Shown piece after piece: positions 10,382 through 18,495 of a stretch of 64,000 nucleotides of DNA. A model generated the notes under the pieces. It saw nothing but the letters and a program-made list of their open reading frames with translations, did not search any database and was not told the DNA's origin. Source of the DNA: Solirubrobacteraceae bacterium (GTDB lineage Bacteria; Actinomycetota; Thermoleophilia; Solirubrobacterales; Solirubrobacteraceae); contig JAJCYD010000024.1 of the NCBI GenBank assembly GCA_029263125.1, positions 1-64,000 of the forward strand, given 5' to 3'. The translations under genes were made by a program, and so were the position numbers. The first letter of the stretch is position 1. The number at the start of each line of letters is the position of its first letter.

Positions 10382-11635
10382 ATGCCCGAGCACGACGATC
10401 TTCTGCGGCGCTTTCAACCGGTCGTCCGCTATGACTCCAACGAGCAGTTCTTCGCCGACGGCGCGGAGCAGTACATGGTCAATCCCGGCAACGAGCTGCG
10501 CCGCAAGCGCACCGATGATGCCAACGGCGCCGTCATCGCCAGCGCGCAGCCCGCTTTAGACACGCCCCAGCTGACGCTCGCCTTCCTCGGCCGCACGGCC
10601 TATGGGGACGACAACCCGGTGCAGGAAGGCGACGTGATCGGCGTCACGGGCAAGGACTATCGCGAGCAGTACCGCCGCATGCGCGTCGCCCATCCGGAGT
10701 TCAACAACGTCCTGTACGGCCATGCCATCGAGGCCAACGGGCGCCTCTGGCTGCAGTACTGGCTGTGGTACTTCTACAACGACTACCAGCTGTCGTTCGG
10801 TCTGGGCACGCACGAGGGCGACTGGGAGATGGTGCAGTTTCGGATGGACGACGATGCCGGGCACCCGGACGTCGCCGTCTACGCGCAGCACCGCTTCGGG
10901 GAGATGCGTCCCTGGGAGGACGTCGAGAAGCTCGCCACCGAGCCTGACCGGCCGATCGTGTACGTCGCCCGCGGGTCGCACGCCTCGTACTTCCAGGCCG
11001 GCTTCCACCAGACCGAGGCGTGGTATGACCTCGCCGACGGCAGGCGCGAGGCACCCAAGCTGCACCTTGAGATCCTCGGCACCGACGAGCCGGCCTGGAC
11101 GCGCTGGCCGGGACGCTGGGGCGACACCCTTCCGCGCGAGAAGAACCTGGAATCCAACGCCCCGACGGGCCCGGGCGCCAAGAAGCAGTGGACCGAGCCC
11201 GACAAGCTGCTGGACAACCCGCCCAGCACGTCCACGCACGGCAAGGCCATCGCGGGACCCGACGTGCAGGCGCTGCGCTCCGGTGGCCGGCTGCGCGTCG
11301 TCTATGACGTCACCGGCCGCGACCCGCGCCCGCACGAGCTCGTCATGACCGTCAACTCCCAGGACGAGAAGGGCGTCCCGCCGCGGACGCTGAACTACCC
11401 CGTGCACTCGACCGGCAAGGGCAAGGTCACGACCGAGATCGTGCTCGATCCGCTCAAGCGCTACGACGTCGCCATCAGCACGATCGCAGGCGACCCGCCG
11501 ATTCCCTCCGAGGCGACGCGCACGGAGATCGCCGCCTACGGAGATCGAGCGCCTACGTTGTCGCTGCCCCAGCGCCTGCTGGCGCTGCTCAGCCGGCTCG
11601 TCGCCGCGATTCGCGGCGACCGGCGACGGACCTGA
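10382..11635 (+). CDS. Vps62-related protein
   Basis: The 417-residue protein resembles the Vps62/DUF946 family: an N-terminal FQPVVRYDSNEQFFA, the central WLQYWLWYFYND and HEGDWEMVQF segments, and VYVARGSHASYF, which carry the conserved His/Trp/Glu positions. No signal peptide or transmembrane helix is evident. The C-terminal ~120 residues look like an added beta domain (LRVVYDVTGRDPRPHELVMTV). The family has no established biochemical role in bacteria. It ends 3 bp from the convergent tag gene, with no room for a separate terminator. Confidence 0.75.
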   Translation: MPEHDDLLRRFQPVVRYDSNEQFFADGAEQYMVNPGNELRRKRTDDANGAVIASAQPALDTPQLTLAFLGRTAYGDDNPVQEGDVIGVTGKDYREQYRRMRVAHPEFNNVLYGHAIEANGRLWLQYWLWYFYNDYQLSFGLGTHEGDWEMVQFRMDDDAGHPDVAVYAQHRFGEMRPWEDVEKLATEPDRPIVYVARGSHASYFQAGFHQTEAWYDLADGRREAPKLHLEILGTDEPAWTRWPGRWGDTLPREKNLESNAPTGPGAKKQWTEPDKLLDNPPSTSTHGKAIAGPDVQALRSGGRLRVVYDVTGRDPRPHELVMTVNSQDEKGVPPRTLNYPVHSTGKGKVTTEIVLDPLKRYDVAISTIAGDPPIPSEATRTEIAAYGDRAPTLSLPQRLLALLSRLVAAIRGDRRRT

Positions 11636-11638
11636 GCC

Positions 11639-12217
11639 CTACCCGAGCGCCGCCGCACGCACGGCCTCGACCTCGTCGCGCACGATGCAGCCCGCGACGT
11701 GATCGTTGACGATGCCCGTCGCCTGCATGAGCGCGTAGGCGGTCGTCGGTCCGACGAAGCGAAAGCCCCGGCGTTTGAGCTCGCGCGCGAGCGCCGTGGA
11801 CTCGGCAGTCGTGGTGGGCATCTCGGCGAGGCTCGCGGGCGCGGGCGGTGGGGTCGCCGGCGCGAAGGACCACAGCAGCTCGGCCAGCGTCTCGCCGGCC
11901 TCCTGCAAGGCGACCGTGGCGCGAGCGTTGATGATCGTCGCCTCGATCTTCGCCCGGTTTCGGACGATTCCGGCGTCGGTCATCAGCCGGTCGGCGTCGC
12001 CGGCCTGAAAGCCGGCGACGACGTGAGGATCAAAGCCGGCGAACGCCTCGCGGAAGCGCTCGCGCTTGCGCAGGATCGTGATCCACGACAGCCCCGACTG
12101 AAAGCCCTCCAGGCACAGCCGCTCCAGCAGCTTGCGGTCGTCGCGGACGGGTCGGCCCCATTCCTCGTCGTGGTAGGCGATGTAGAGCTGGTCGTCGGTC
12201 GGCCAGCAGCGCTGCAC
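11639..12217 (-). CDS. tag: DNA-3-methyladenine glycosylase I
   Basis: The 192-residue protein begins VQRCWPTDDQLYIAYHDEEW, matching the Tag N-terminus; Cys4 and His16 with the C-terminal NDHVAGC form the zinc site. The GLSWITILRKRE and FVGPTTAYALMQATG segments are also family-typical. It excises 3-methyladenine in base-excision repair. The GTG at 12217 gives the canonical family length. CACAAT lies 6 bp upstream, an imperfect version of the leaderless hexamer. It is divergent from cobT by 55 bp. Confidence 0.93.
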   Translation of the reverse strand: MQRCWPTDDQLYIAYHDEEWGRPVRDDRKLLERLCLEGFQSGLSWITILRKRERFREAFAGFDPHVVAGFQAGDADRLMTDAGIVRNRAKIEATIINARATVALQEAGETLAELLWSFAPATPPPAPASLAEMPTTTAESTALARELKRRGFRFVGPTTAYALMQATGIVNDHVAGCIVRDEVEAVRAAALG

Positions 12218-12272
12218 GCCGTCATTGTGGCCGACGCCGCGGCCGCTGCGCGCGGCGTGGAAGGATCGGCGC

Positions 12273-13337
12273 GTGAATGCCCCAGACGACGTCCGCCGGC
12301 TGGTCGCGGCGATCGAACCGCTCGACGACGACGCCGCCACCGCCGCGCGCGCCCGCAACGACCAGCTCGTCAAGCCGCCGGGCAGCCTCGGCCGGCTCGA
12401 GGAGATCGGAGCGTGGCTGGCGGCCGTGCATGGCCGCTGTCCCCCACCGATCCCGTCGAAGCCCGCCGCGATCGTGTGCGCCGGCGATCATGGCGTCCTC
12501 GCGCAGGGCGTCTCGGCATGGCCGGTGGAGGTCACCGCGATCATGGTCGGCGAGTTCTGCGCCGGCCGAGCGGCGGTCAACGCGCTGAGCGCGACCGTCG
12601 GGGCGAGCGTCACCGTGCTCGATGTCGGGGTCGCGTCTGCGCTGCCGTCGCATCCGAAGCTCCGTGCGGCACGTGTGCGGGCGGGCACCGCCGACCTCCA
12701 CGATGGTCCGGCGCTCACGATCGAGGAGGCGGCGAGCGCGATCATGGCCGGCGCACGGCTCGTCGATGAGCTTGTCGACGGCGCCGGCGCCGATCTGGTG
12801 CTAACCGGTGACATGGGCATCGGAAACACGACGGCGGCCGCCTGCCTGATCGCGGCCTTCTGCTCGCGTTCAGCGGATGACGTGACTGGCCCCGGTGCCG
12901 GGGGCGATGAGTCCGCGGTGGCAAGGAAGACGGGTGTCGTGGCTCGGGCTCTGGAGCGCAATGCCCCCGATCCCAGCGATGGGCTCGGCACGCTTGCGGC
13001 GGTGGGGGGCCTCGAGCACGCTGCGATAGCCGGTCTCATCCTCGGCGCCGCCGCGCGCCGCGTGCCTGTGATCCTCGACGGCGTCTCCACGGTGGCCGCC
13101 GCACTCGCCGCGCACGCGCTGTGTCCACTCGCGCTGGACTACGCCATCGCCGGACACCGCTCCACAGAGCCCGCCGCGACGATCGGCCTCGACGCCGTCG
13201 GGCTGGATCCGCTGCTCGAGATGGGCATGCGACTCGGCGAGGCGACCGGCGCGCTGCTCGCCGTGCCGATCGTGCAGGCCGGCGCCGCCGCGCTGGGTCA
13301 GATGGCGACGTTCGACGAAGCCGGCATCGCGGTGTGA
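12273..13337 (+). CDS. cobT: Nicotinate-nucleotide--dimethylbenzimidazole phosphoribosyltransferase
   Basis: The 354-residue protein has the CobT hallmarks: NDQLVKPPGSLGRLE near 31-45, CAGDHGV, LTGDMGIGNTTAA and the C-terminal EMGMRLGEATGA containing the catalytic glutamate. It transfers phosphoribose from NaMN to the lower-ligand base to give alpha-ribazole phosphate for cobalamin assembly. GGAAGGA lies 7 bp before the GTG start. No other cobalamin genes surround it, so it may serve lower-ligand salvage or remodelling. It ends 4 bp from the convergent small zinc-ribbon-like gene. Confidence 0.93.
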   Translation: MNAPDDVRRLVAAIEPLDDDAATAARARNDQLVKPPGSLGRLEEIGAWLAAVHGRCPPPIPSKPAAIVCAGDHGVLAQGVSAWPVEVTAIMVGEFCAGRAAVNALSATVGASVTVLDVGVASALPSHPKLRAARVRAGTADLHDGPALTIEEAASAIMAGARLVDELVDGAGADLVLTGDMGIGNTTAAACLIAAFCSRSADDVTGPGAGGDESAVARKTGVVARALERNAPDPSDGLGTLAAVGGLEHAAIAGLILGAAARRVPVILDGVSTVAAALAAHALCPLALDYAIAGHRSTEPAATIGLDAVGLDPLLEMGMRLGEATGALLAVPIVQAGAAALGQMATFDEAGIAV

Positions 13338-13341
13338 ATCC

Positions 13342-13515
13342 CTACGCGGGCTGGCGGCGCTCATGCCCCTGACAGCGCAGCACCGGCGTCGGCGGGTACT
13401 TCGGGTAGCGCTTGTCCTCGCGCGAGCGCTGGCACAGCGAGAACGAAGAGCCTCGAGTGTTGCGCACGACACGCTGATGGCGACAGGTGTCGCAGAGTCC
13501 GGCGGGGGCGGGCAT
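13342..13515 (-). CDS. Small CxxC zinc-ribbon-like protein (57 aa)
   Basis: The product starts MPAPAGLCDTCRHQRVVRNT and has four cysteines (CDTC near 8-11, then C28 and C48 in SFSLCQRS and VLRCQGHE), a spacing compatible with one bound zinc. The remainder is basic and tyrosine/proline-rich (KRYPKYPPTP). The ATG at 13515 has TAGCCT (minus strand, 13524-13529) 8 bp upstream. No function is recognised; it looks like a conserved actinobacterial small protein, but that could not be checked here. Confidence 0.6.
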   Translation of the reverse strand: MPAPAGLCDTCRHQRVVRNTRGSSFSLCQRSREDKRYPKYPPTPVLRCQGHERRQPA

Positions 13516-13610
13516 CGGGCCCGAGGCTAGCTGCAGGAGACAGGCCACCCGCGGGCCGCGTGCGGGCTTTCACTAGAAGTGGTTGCCCGAGCAACTACAA
13601 TGCGCCGCGA

Positions 13611-15383
13611 ATGGCCACGTTCATCCGCCTGCTCACGTTCCTGCGCCCGTACAAGCGGGGCGTCTGGATGTCGGGCCTGCTCGCCGCGCTGGCGATGGGT
13701 GCGACCGTCGCGATCCCCGCGCTCACCGGCGCGGCGATCAACGCCGTCGAGGGCGGCGACGGCGGCCGGCTGAAGCTGCTGGCGCTGCTGATCGCCGTCG
13801 CGGGGCTCGTGCGGCTCGGGCTGACGGTGCTCAGGCGGCTGATCGCCGGGCAGGTCTCGCTCGGGGTCGAATACGACCTGCGCGACCGCGTCTACACGCA
13901 CCTGCTGTCACTGGAGCTCGGGTTCTTCGACCGCCAGCAGACCGGCCAGCTCATGTCGCGCGCGACGGTCGACCTGCAGGCGGTGCGCTTCTTCCTGGGC
14001 TACGGCCTCGTGATCATCGCCCAGTCGGCGCTGACGATCGTCTTCGCCGGTATCGCGATGTTCGTCATCGATCCCGTTCTCGCGCTCGTGGCCCTCTTCC
14101 CCGTGCCGTTCGTCATCTGGATCGCCGGGCGCTACGGGCGCCGCGCCCGGCCGGCCCTGCAAGAGGTCCAGCAGCGCATCGCCGAGCTGACGGCCGACGT
14201 CGAGGAGAACGTCGGCGGCGTGCGCGTCGTGAAGTCCTTCGCGCGCGAGGACCTGCAGCACCAGCGCTTCACGACGAGCGTGTCGCGGGTCTTCGAGCAG
14301 TCGATGATCTCCACGCGCCTGCGAGCCTTCTACAACCCGTTCATCGGCTTCCTGCCCCAGCTCGGCTTCGCCGGTCTGCTGTTCCTCGGCGGGCGCGCCG
14401 TCATCGACGGGCGCCTGGACCTCGGCGAGTTCACCGCGTTCTACACGTACATGCTCGCGCTGCTCGGGCCGATGCGGACCGTCGGCATGCTGCTCGGACT
14501 CTCTCAGCGCGCCACCGCCTCGGGCCGGCGCATCTTCGAGATCCTCGACCGCGAGCCGTCGATCGTCGCGGTGCCCGGCGCGGGCCCGCTGCCGCAGGGT
14601 TCGGGCCGCGTTGAGCTGCGCGGCGCGACGCTCTCCTACGAGGACGCCGCTCATCCCGCGCTGGATCATGTCGACCTGACCGTGCAAGCTGGCACGACGA
14701 TCGCGCTCGTCGGCGCGACCGGCTCGGGCAAGACGACGCTCGTCGGGCTGCTCTCGCGCCTGTATGACACCACGGAGGGCGCGGTGCTCGTCGACGGCGC
14801 GGACGTGCGCTCGGTCGATCCCCGTTCCCTGCGCCGCGAGATCGCCGTCGTCACCGACGACCCCTTCCTCTTCAGCGCCACCGTGCACGAGAACATCGCC
14901 TACGCGCGCCGCGAGGACGCGACGCGCGAGGAGGTCGTCGCCGCCGCCCGCCGCGCCCAGGCGCACGACTTCATCGAGCAGCTCCCCGACGGCTATGACA
15001 CGCGCGTCGGCGAGCGCGGCCTGACGCTCTCGGGCGGCCAGCGCCAGCGGATTGCGATCGCGCGCGCGCTGCTGGCCGACCCGCGGATCCTGATCCTCGA
15101 CGACGCCACCTCGTCGGTCGACGCGTCGACCGAGCAGGAGATCAAGACCGCGCTGGCGGAGGCCATGGAGGGACGCACGACGTTCGTCATCGCCCACCGC
15201 CTGTCGACGATCGCCCTCGCCGACGAGATCGCGGTCCTCGAGGGAGGGCGGCTGCTGGATCACGGCACCCACGACGAGCTGCTGAAGCGCTCGGCGTTCT
15301 ACGGCGAGATCGTCGAGAAGGGCCTGCCCGACCAGGTCTTCCTGACGCGCAAGCCGCGCGAGCGCCAGACGGCAGGCCTGTGA
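13611..15383 (+). CDS. ABC exporter subunit A (TMD-NBD half-transporter, degenerate catalytic site)
   Basis: The 590-residue half-transporter has six transmembrane helices in residues ~15-310, then a nucleotide-binding domain with Walker A GATGSGKTT (~368), signature LSGGQ (~472), Walker B ILILDDATS (~492) and H-loop AHRLS. The catalytic glutamate after Walker B is Asp (DD instead of DE), as in the degenerate subunit of heterodimeric exporters. The ATG at 13611 was chosen over an upstream GTG at 13560 because it gives the normal N-terminus; TACAAT lies 9 bp before it. It overlaps subunit B by 4 bp. The substrate is unknown. Confidence 0.92.
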   Translation: MATFIRLLTFLRPYKRGVWMSGLLAALAMGATVAIPALTGAAINAVEGGDGGRLKLLALLIAVAGLVRLGLTVLRRLIAGQVSLGVEYDLRDRVYTHLLSLELGFFDRQQTGQLMSRATVDLQAVRFFLGYGLVIIAQSALTIVFAGIAMFVIDPVLALVALFPVPFVIWIAGRYGRRARPALQEVQQRIAELTADVEENVGGVRVVKSFAREDLQHQRFTTSVSRVFEQSMISTRLRAFYNPFIGFLPQLGFAGLLFLGGRAVIDGRLDLGEFTAFYTYMLALLGPMRTVGMLLGLSQRATASGRRIFEILDREPSIVAVPGAGPLPQGSGRVELRGATLSYEDAAHPALDHVDLTVQAGTTIALVGATGSGKTTLVGLLSRLYDTTEGAVLVDGADVRSVDPRSLRREIAVVTDDPFLFSATVHENIAYARREDATREEVVAAARRAQAHDFIEQLPDGYDTRVGERGLTLSGGQRQRIAIARALLADPRILILDDATSSVDASTEQEIKTALAEAMEGRTTFVIAHRLSTIALADEIAVLEGGRLLDHGTHDELLKRSAFYGEIVEKGLPDQVFLTRKPRERQTAGL

Positions 15384-17197
15384 ACACGCGCCGCCGACAC
15401 GGCTCTGGCGCGCTGCGCGACGACGTCGCCCGCCGCCTGCACGACACGGGCGGACGCGGGCGCAAGCTGCGCGTCCTGCTCGCGCTGCTGCGCCCCTACC
15501 GCGGGCGCGTCATCGCGATGTTCGTCGCGCTGATCGCCGCGACCGCGGGCGCGCTGGCCCCCGCGCCGCTGGCGAAGTTCGCGATCGACGACGGCATCAA
15601 GCAGGGCGACCTGCGCACGCTGAACCTCGTCGTCGTCGCGTTCGTCGTCAGCGCGCTGGCGTTCTGGGGCGCGACCTACGTGCAGACCTATCTGGTCGGT
15701 TGGGTCGGTCAGCGCGCGTTGCAGGACCTCCGCCTGCGGATCTTCGAGCACCTGCAGTCCCAGCCGATCGGCTTCTACGAGCGCCGCCAGGCCGGCGTGC
15801 TCATCTCGCGCATGACCAACGACGTGCAGGCGCTCGATCAGCTCGTCACCGACAGCGTCGTGACGCTGTTCTCCAGCTCGCTGACGCTGATCGGGACGAT
15901 CGGCATCCTGCTGTGGCTCGATCTCGAGCTGGCGCTGCTGACGTTCCTGATCTTCCCGGTCGTCGCGATCGCGTCGGTCGCCTTCCGCGTCGTCTCGGCC
16001 GACGCCTACAAGCGCACGCGCGAGGCGATCGGATCGATCACCGCCTACCTGCAGGAGTCGCTGTCGGGGATCCGCATCCTGCGCAGCTTCGGCCAGGAGC
16101 CCCAGCACGTCACGCGCTTCGCGGAGCTCAACGAGGCAAACCGCAAGGCGAACATGACGACGGTGAACCTCAACGCCGCCTACTTCCCGGCCGTCGAGCT
16201 GCTCAGCGCGGTCGCCACGGTGGCGATCCTGCTCTACGGCGGCTTTCAGGTCATCGACGGTGACATCGAGTCCGGCGTCGTCGTCGCCTTCGTGCTCGCG
16301 CTCAACGGCTTCTTCGACCCGATCCAGCAGCTCTCGCAGGTCTACACGACCTACCAGTCGGGCATGGCGGCGCTGGACAAGATCTTCGACCTGCTCGCCG
16401 TCGAGCCGGACCTCGTCGACGCGCCCGACGCCACCGAGCTTGGCAAGCTGCGCGGGGAGATCGAGCTGCGCGACGTGAGCTTCGCCTATGACTCCGGCGG
16501 CGAGCCCGTCCTGGCCGTCGACGGCATATCGCTGACGGTGCCCGCCGGGCAGACCGTCGCGCTCGTCGGCTCCACGGGCGCCGGCAAGTCGACGATCGCC
16601 AAGCTCGTCGCCCGCTTCTATGACCCGACCGACGGCGCGGTGCTCGTCGACGGCCAGGACCTGCGGGCTGTGACGCAGTCCTCCCTGCGCCGGCAGATGG
16701 GGATCGTCCCGCAGGAGGGCTTTCTGTTCAGCGGCACGATCGGCGAGAACATCGGCTTCGGGCGCCCGGACGCGACCGAGGACGAGATCCGCGCCGCGGC
16801 CCGCGCCGTCGGCGCCGACACGTTCATCGAGGCGCTGGAGCGCGGCTACGACACGCCCGTCGGCGAGCGCGGCACGCAGCTGTCGGCGGGCCAGCGCCAG
16901 CTCCTCGCCTTCGCCCGCGCCCTGGTTGCCGACCCGCGGATCCTGATCCTCGACGAGGCGACCTCGAACGTCGACCTGCACACCGAGAGCCGCCTGGAAT
17001 CCGGCCTGCGCCGCCTGATGGCGGGGCGCACGTCGATCGTCATCGCCCACCGCCTGTCGACGATCCGCGAGGCCGGGCGGATCGTCGTCCTCGCCGACGG
17101 CAAGATCGTCGAGCAGGGCACCCACGACGAGCTGCTGGACGCCGAGGGCGCCTACTGGCGCCTGTACCGCGACTGGATGGAGCAGGCGGCCGCGTAG
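15380..17197 (+). CDS. ABC exporter subunit B (TMD-NBD half-transporter, catalytic)
   Basis: This 605-residue partner of subunit A starts at GTG inside a GTGA overlap. It has a ~35-residue basic N-terminal extension, six helices, Walker A GSTGAGKST (~396), signature LSAGQ (~500, the second glycine replaced by Ala) and Walker B ILILDEATS with the catalytic Glu intact (~521). Since each ATP site pairs the Walker motifs of one subunit with the signature of the other, the altered signature here falls in the same composite site as the Asp in subunit A, leaving one fully canonical site. This is typical of heterodimeric multidrug or lipid exporters. Confidence 0.92.
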   Translation: MNTRRRHGSGALRDDVARRLHDTGGRGRKLRVLLALLRPYRGRVIAMFVALIAATAGALAPAPLAKFAIDDGIKQGDLRTLNLVVVAFVVSALAFWGATYVQTYLVGWVGQRALQDLRLRIFEHLQSQPIGFYERRQAGVLISRMTNDVQALDQLVTDSVVTLFSSSLTLIGTIGILLWLDLELALLTFLIFPVVAIASVAFRVVSADAYKRTREAIGSITAYLQESLSGIRILRSFGQEPQHVTRFAELNEANRKANMTTVNLNAAYFPAVELLSAVATVAILLYGGFQVIDGDIESGVVVAFVLALNGFFDPIQQLSQVYTTYQSGMAALDKIFDLLAVEPDLVDAPDATELGKLRGEIELRDVSFAYDSGGEPVLAVDGISLTVPAGQTVALVGSTGAGKSTIAKLVARFYDPTDGAVLVDGQDLRAVTQSSLRRQMGIVPQEGFLFSGTIGENIGFGRPDATEDEIRAAARAVGADTFIEALERGYDTPVGERGTQLSAGQRQLLAFARALVADPRILILDEATSNVDLHTESRLESGLRRLMAGRTSIVIAHRLSTIREAGRIVVLADGKIVEQGTHDELLDAEGAYWRLYRDWMEQAAA

Positions 17198-17241
17198 CCT
17201 GTCGGCGGCAGGTGCGCGAGGCTATACTCGCCCGCTGCCCT

Positions 17242-17313
17242 TGCCGGGTGGAGTAATTGGCAACTCGTCAGGTTCTGGTCCTGAAATTCAAGGTTCGAGT
17301 CCTTGCCCGGCAG
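17242..17313 (+). tRNA. tRNA-Gln (anticodon CTG)
   Basis: A 72-nt cloverleaf can be folded. The acceptor stem is TGCCGGG/CCCGGCA with discriminator G, the D stem GAG/CTC, the anticodon stem TCAGG/CCTGA with loop TTCTGGT (anticodon CTG), and the T stem CAAGG/CCTTG with loop TTCGAGT. CCA is not encoded. TATACT at 17223-17228 is a good -10 element placing the start of transcription about 7 bp before the tRNA; no clear -35 is visible. It sits between the ABC exporter and the convergent TrkA operon. Confidence 0.95.
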
Positions 17314-17379
17314 TGTCGCCCCATCCGTCGACATGCCCCGCGAGGCGCGCACGGATCTTCTCACCGCGACCGGCGATGG

Positions 17380-18054
17380 CTACGCGGTCGGTCGGTCGGG
17401 CGAGAACTGAGCCATGATCTGCGGCTCCAGGCCCGGGTCGAGCACGACGAGCACCTCGCTGCCGGCCTCTATCGTCGTGTCGGGCTTGGGGACGAAGCCC
17501 GTGCGGCCGGGCGGCAGCACGGAGATCACGAGGCTGCCTTCGGGCAGCCCGAGAGCGGATACCTTGCGCCCCGCCGCAGGCGCGTTCTTGGCGACCTCGA
17601 CCTCGATGATCTCCAGCTTGTCGTCGGGCAGGTCGAGCAGGTGCACGATGCCGTGGCCGGGCACCTCGTGCTCGATGAGGTTGAGGATCAGGTCGGTCGC
17701 CGACACAGCCGGCTGGATGTCCAGCAGCTTGAAGTGCTGCAGGTTGCGGGGGTTGTTGCAACGCGCGATGATCCGCTGGCAGAGGTACTTGTCCTTGGCG
17801 ACCTGGCAGATGAGGATGTTGTCCTCGTCGTCGCCGGTCACCGCCACGACGAGGTCGGCCCGCTGGATCCCGGCGCGCTCCAGGACCCACAGCTCGGTGC
17901 CGTCGCCGTACTGCACGGAGTGCTCGAGCTCCTGCTCGATGCGCAGGTAGGTGCGACGCTCCTGCTCGATCAGCGTCACCTCCTGCCCGCTGCGGATCAG
18001 CTCGCGGCCGAGGTTCAACCCGACCTTGCCGCCTCCGACGACGATGACGTACAT
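17380..18054 (-). CDS. TrkA-family K+ transport regulator (RCK N plus C domains)
   Basis: The 224-residue protein has an NAD-binding RCK-N domain (MYVIVVGGGKVGLNLGREL, acidic residue at VTLIEQE) and a C-terminal RCK-C domain (~140-220, ending in GSEVLVVLDPG). Such proteins gate K+ channels or transporters in response to nucleotides. Its ATG overlaps the stop of the upstream TrkA-N gene by 1-3 bp (ATGA-type junction), so the two are cotranslated. The pair directly beside APC permeases resembles the ceoB/ceoC (Rv2691/Rv2692) and Rv2690c neighbourhood of mycobacteria (from memory). Confidence 0.88.
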   Translation of the reverse strand: MYVIVVGGGKVGLNLGRELIRSGQEVTLIEQERRTYLRIEQELEHSVQYGDGTELWVLERAGIQRADLVVAVTGDDEDNILICQVAKDKYLCQRIIARCNNPRNLQHFKLLDIQPAVSATDLILNLIEHEVPGHGIVHLLDLPDDKLEIIEVEVAKNAPAAGRKVSALGLPEGSLVISVLPPGRTGFVPKPDTTIEAGSEVLVVLDPGLEPQIMAQFSPDRPTA

Positions 18055-18485
18055 CAGCGGCGCGCGATCCGGTCGATCGCCGACTCGAACAGCGCCACGC
18101 CGAGCTTCACCGCGCAGATCGTGTTCAGGCCCTGCTCGGAATACCAATCCGAACGGGCGGGGTCCAGCACGCGCACGATCACATCCTCGACGCCGAAGCG
18201 CTTCTGGGCGATCTGCGCCACGAGGATGTTCGTGTTGTCGCCGCGCGTCGCGGCGATGAAGATGTCCGCCTCCTCGATCCCCGCCGCAAGCAGGGCATCG
18301 AGCTCGATCGCCGTGCCGACGGTGAAGCGCCCGCCGGCGTCCTCCCACGATGTCGGCTGGCCGGCGTCCAGGCGCTCGTGCGACAGCGGGTCCTCGTCGA
18401 GCACGGAAACCGTGTGCCCCTCGGCAAGGGCGGACTTGGCGACGGCCGCACCGACACGACCGGCCCCAACGACGAGAACCATCAT
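18054..18485 (-). CDS. TrkA-family regulator, RCK-N domain only
   Basis: The 143-residue protein is a single Rossmann RCK-N domain: MVLVVGAGRVGAAVA with the nucleotide-binding acid at VSVLDED, and AATRGDNTNILVAQIA. There is no RCK-C domain, so it probably heterodimerises with the downstream two-domain TrkA. Two ATGs are adjacent (18485 and 18482). TAGCAT (minus strand, 18493-18498) is 7 bp upstream of 18485 and overlaps the stop codon of the preceding permease gene, suggesting a second, leaderless promoter inside the operon. Confidence 0.85.
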   Translation of the reverse strand: MMVLVVGAGRVGAAVAKSALAEGHTVSVLDEDPLSHERLDAGQPTSWEDAGGRFTVGTAIELDALLAAGIEEADIFIAATRGDNTNILVAQIAQKRFGVEDVIVRVLDPARSDWYSEQGLNTICAVKLGVALFESAIDRIARR

Positions 18486-18495
18486 GCGGCGGATG

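Noticed and set aside
9759..13337. Cobalamin lower-ligand cluster (CobC-type phosphatase plus cobT)
   Set aside because: Two unrelated genes (Vps62-like, tag) lie between them, and the phosphatase has no features specific to alpha-ribazole phosphate.
15299..17125. 608-codon open frame opposite the second ABC subunit
   Set aside because: It is the antisense shadow of an obvious ABC half-transporter.
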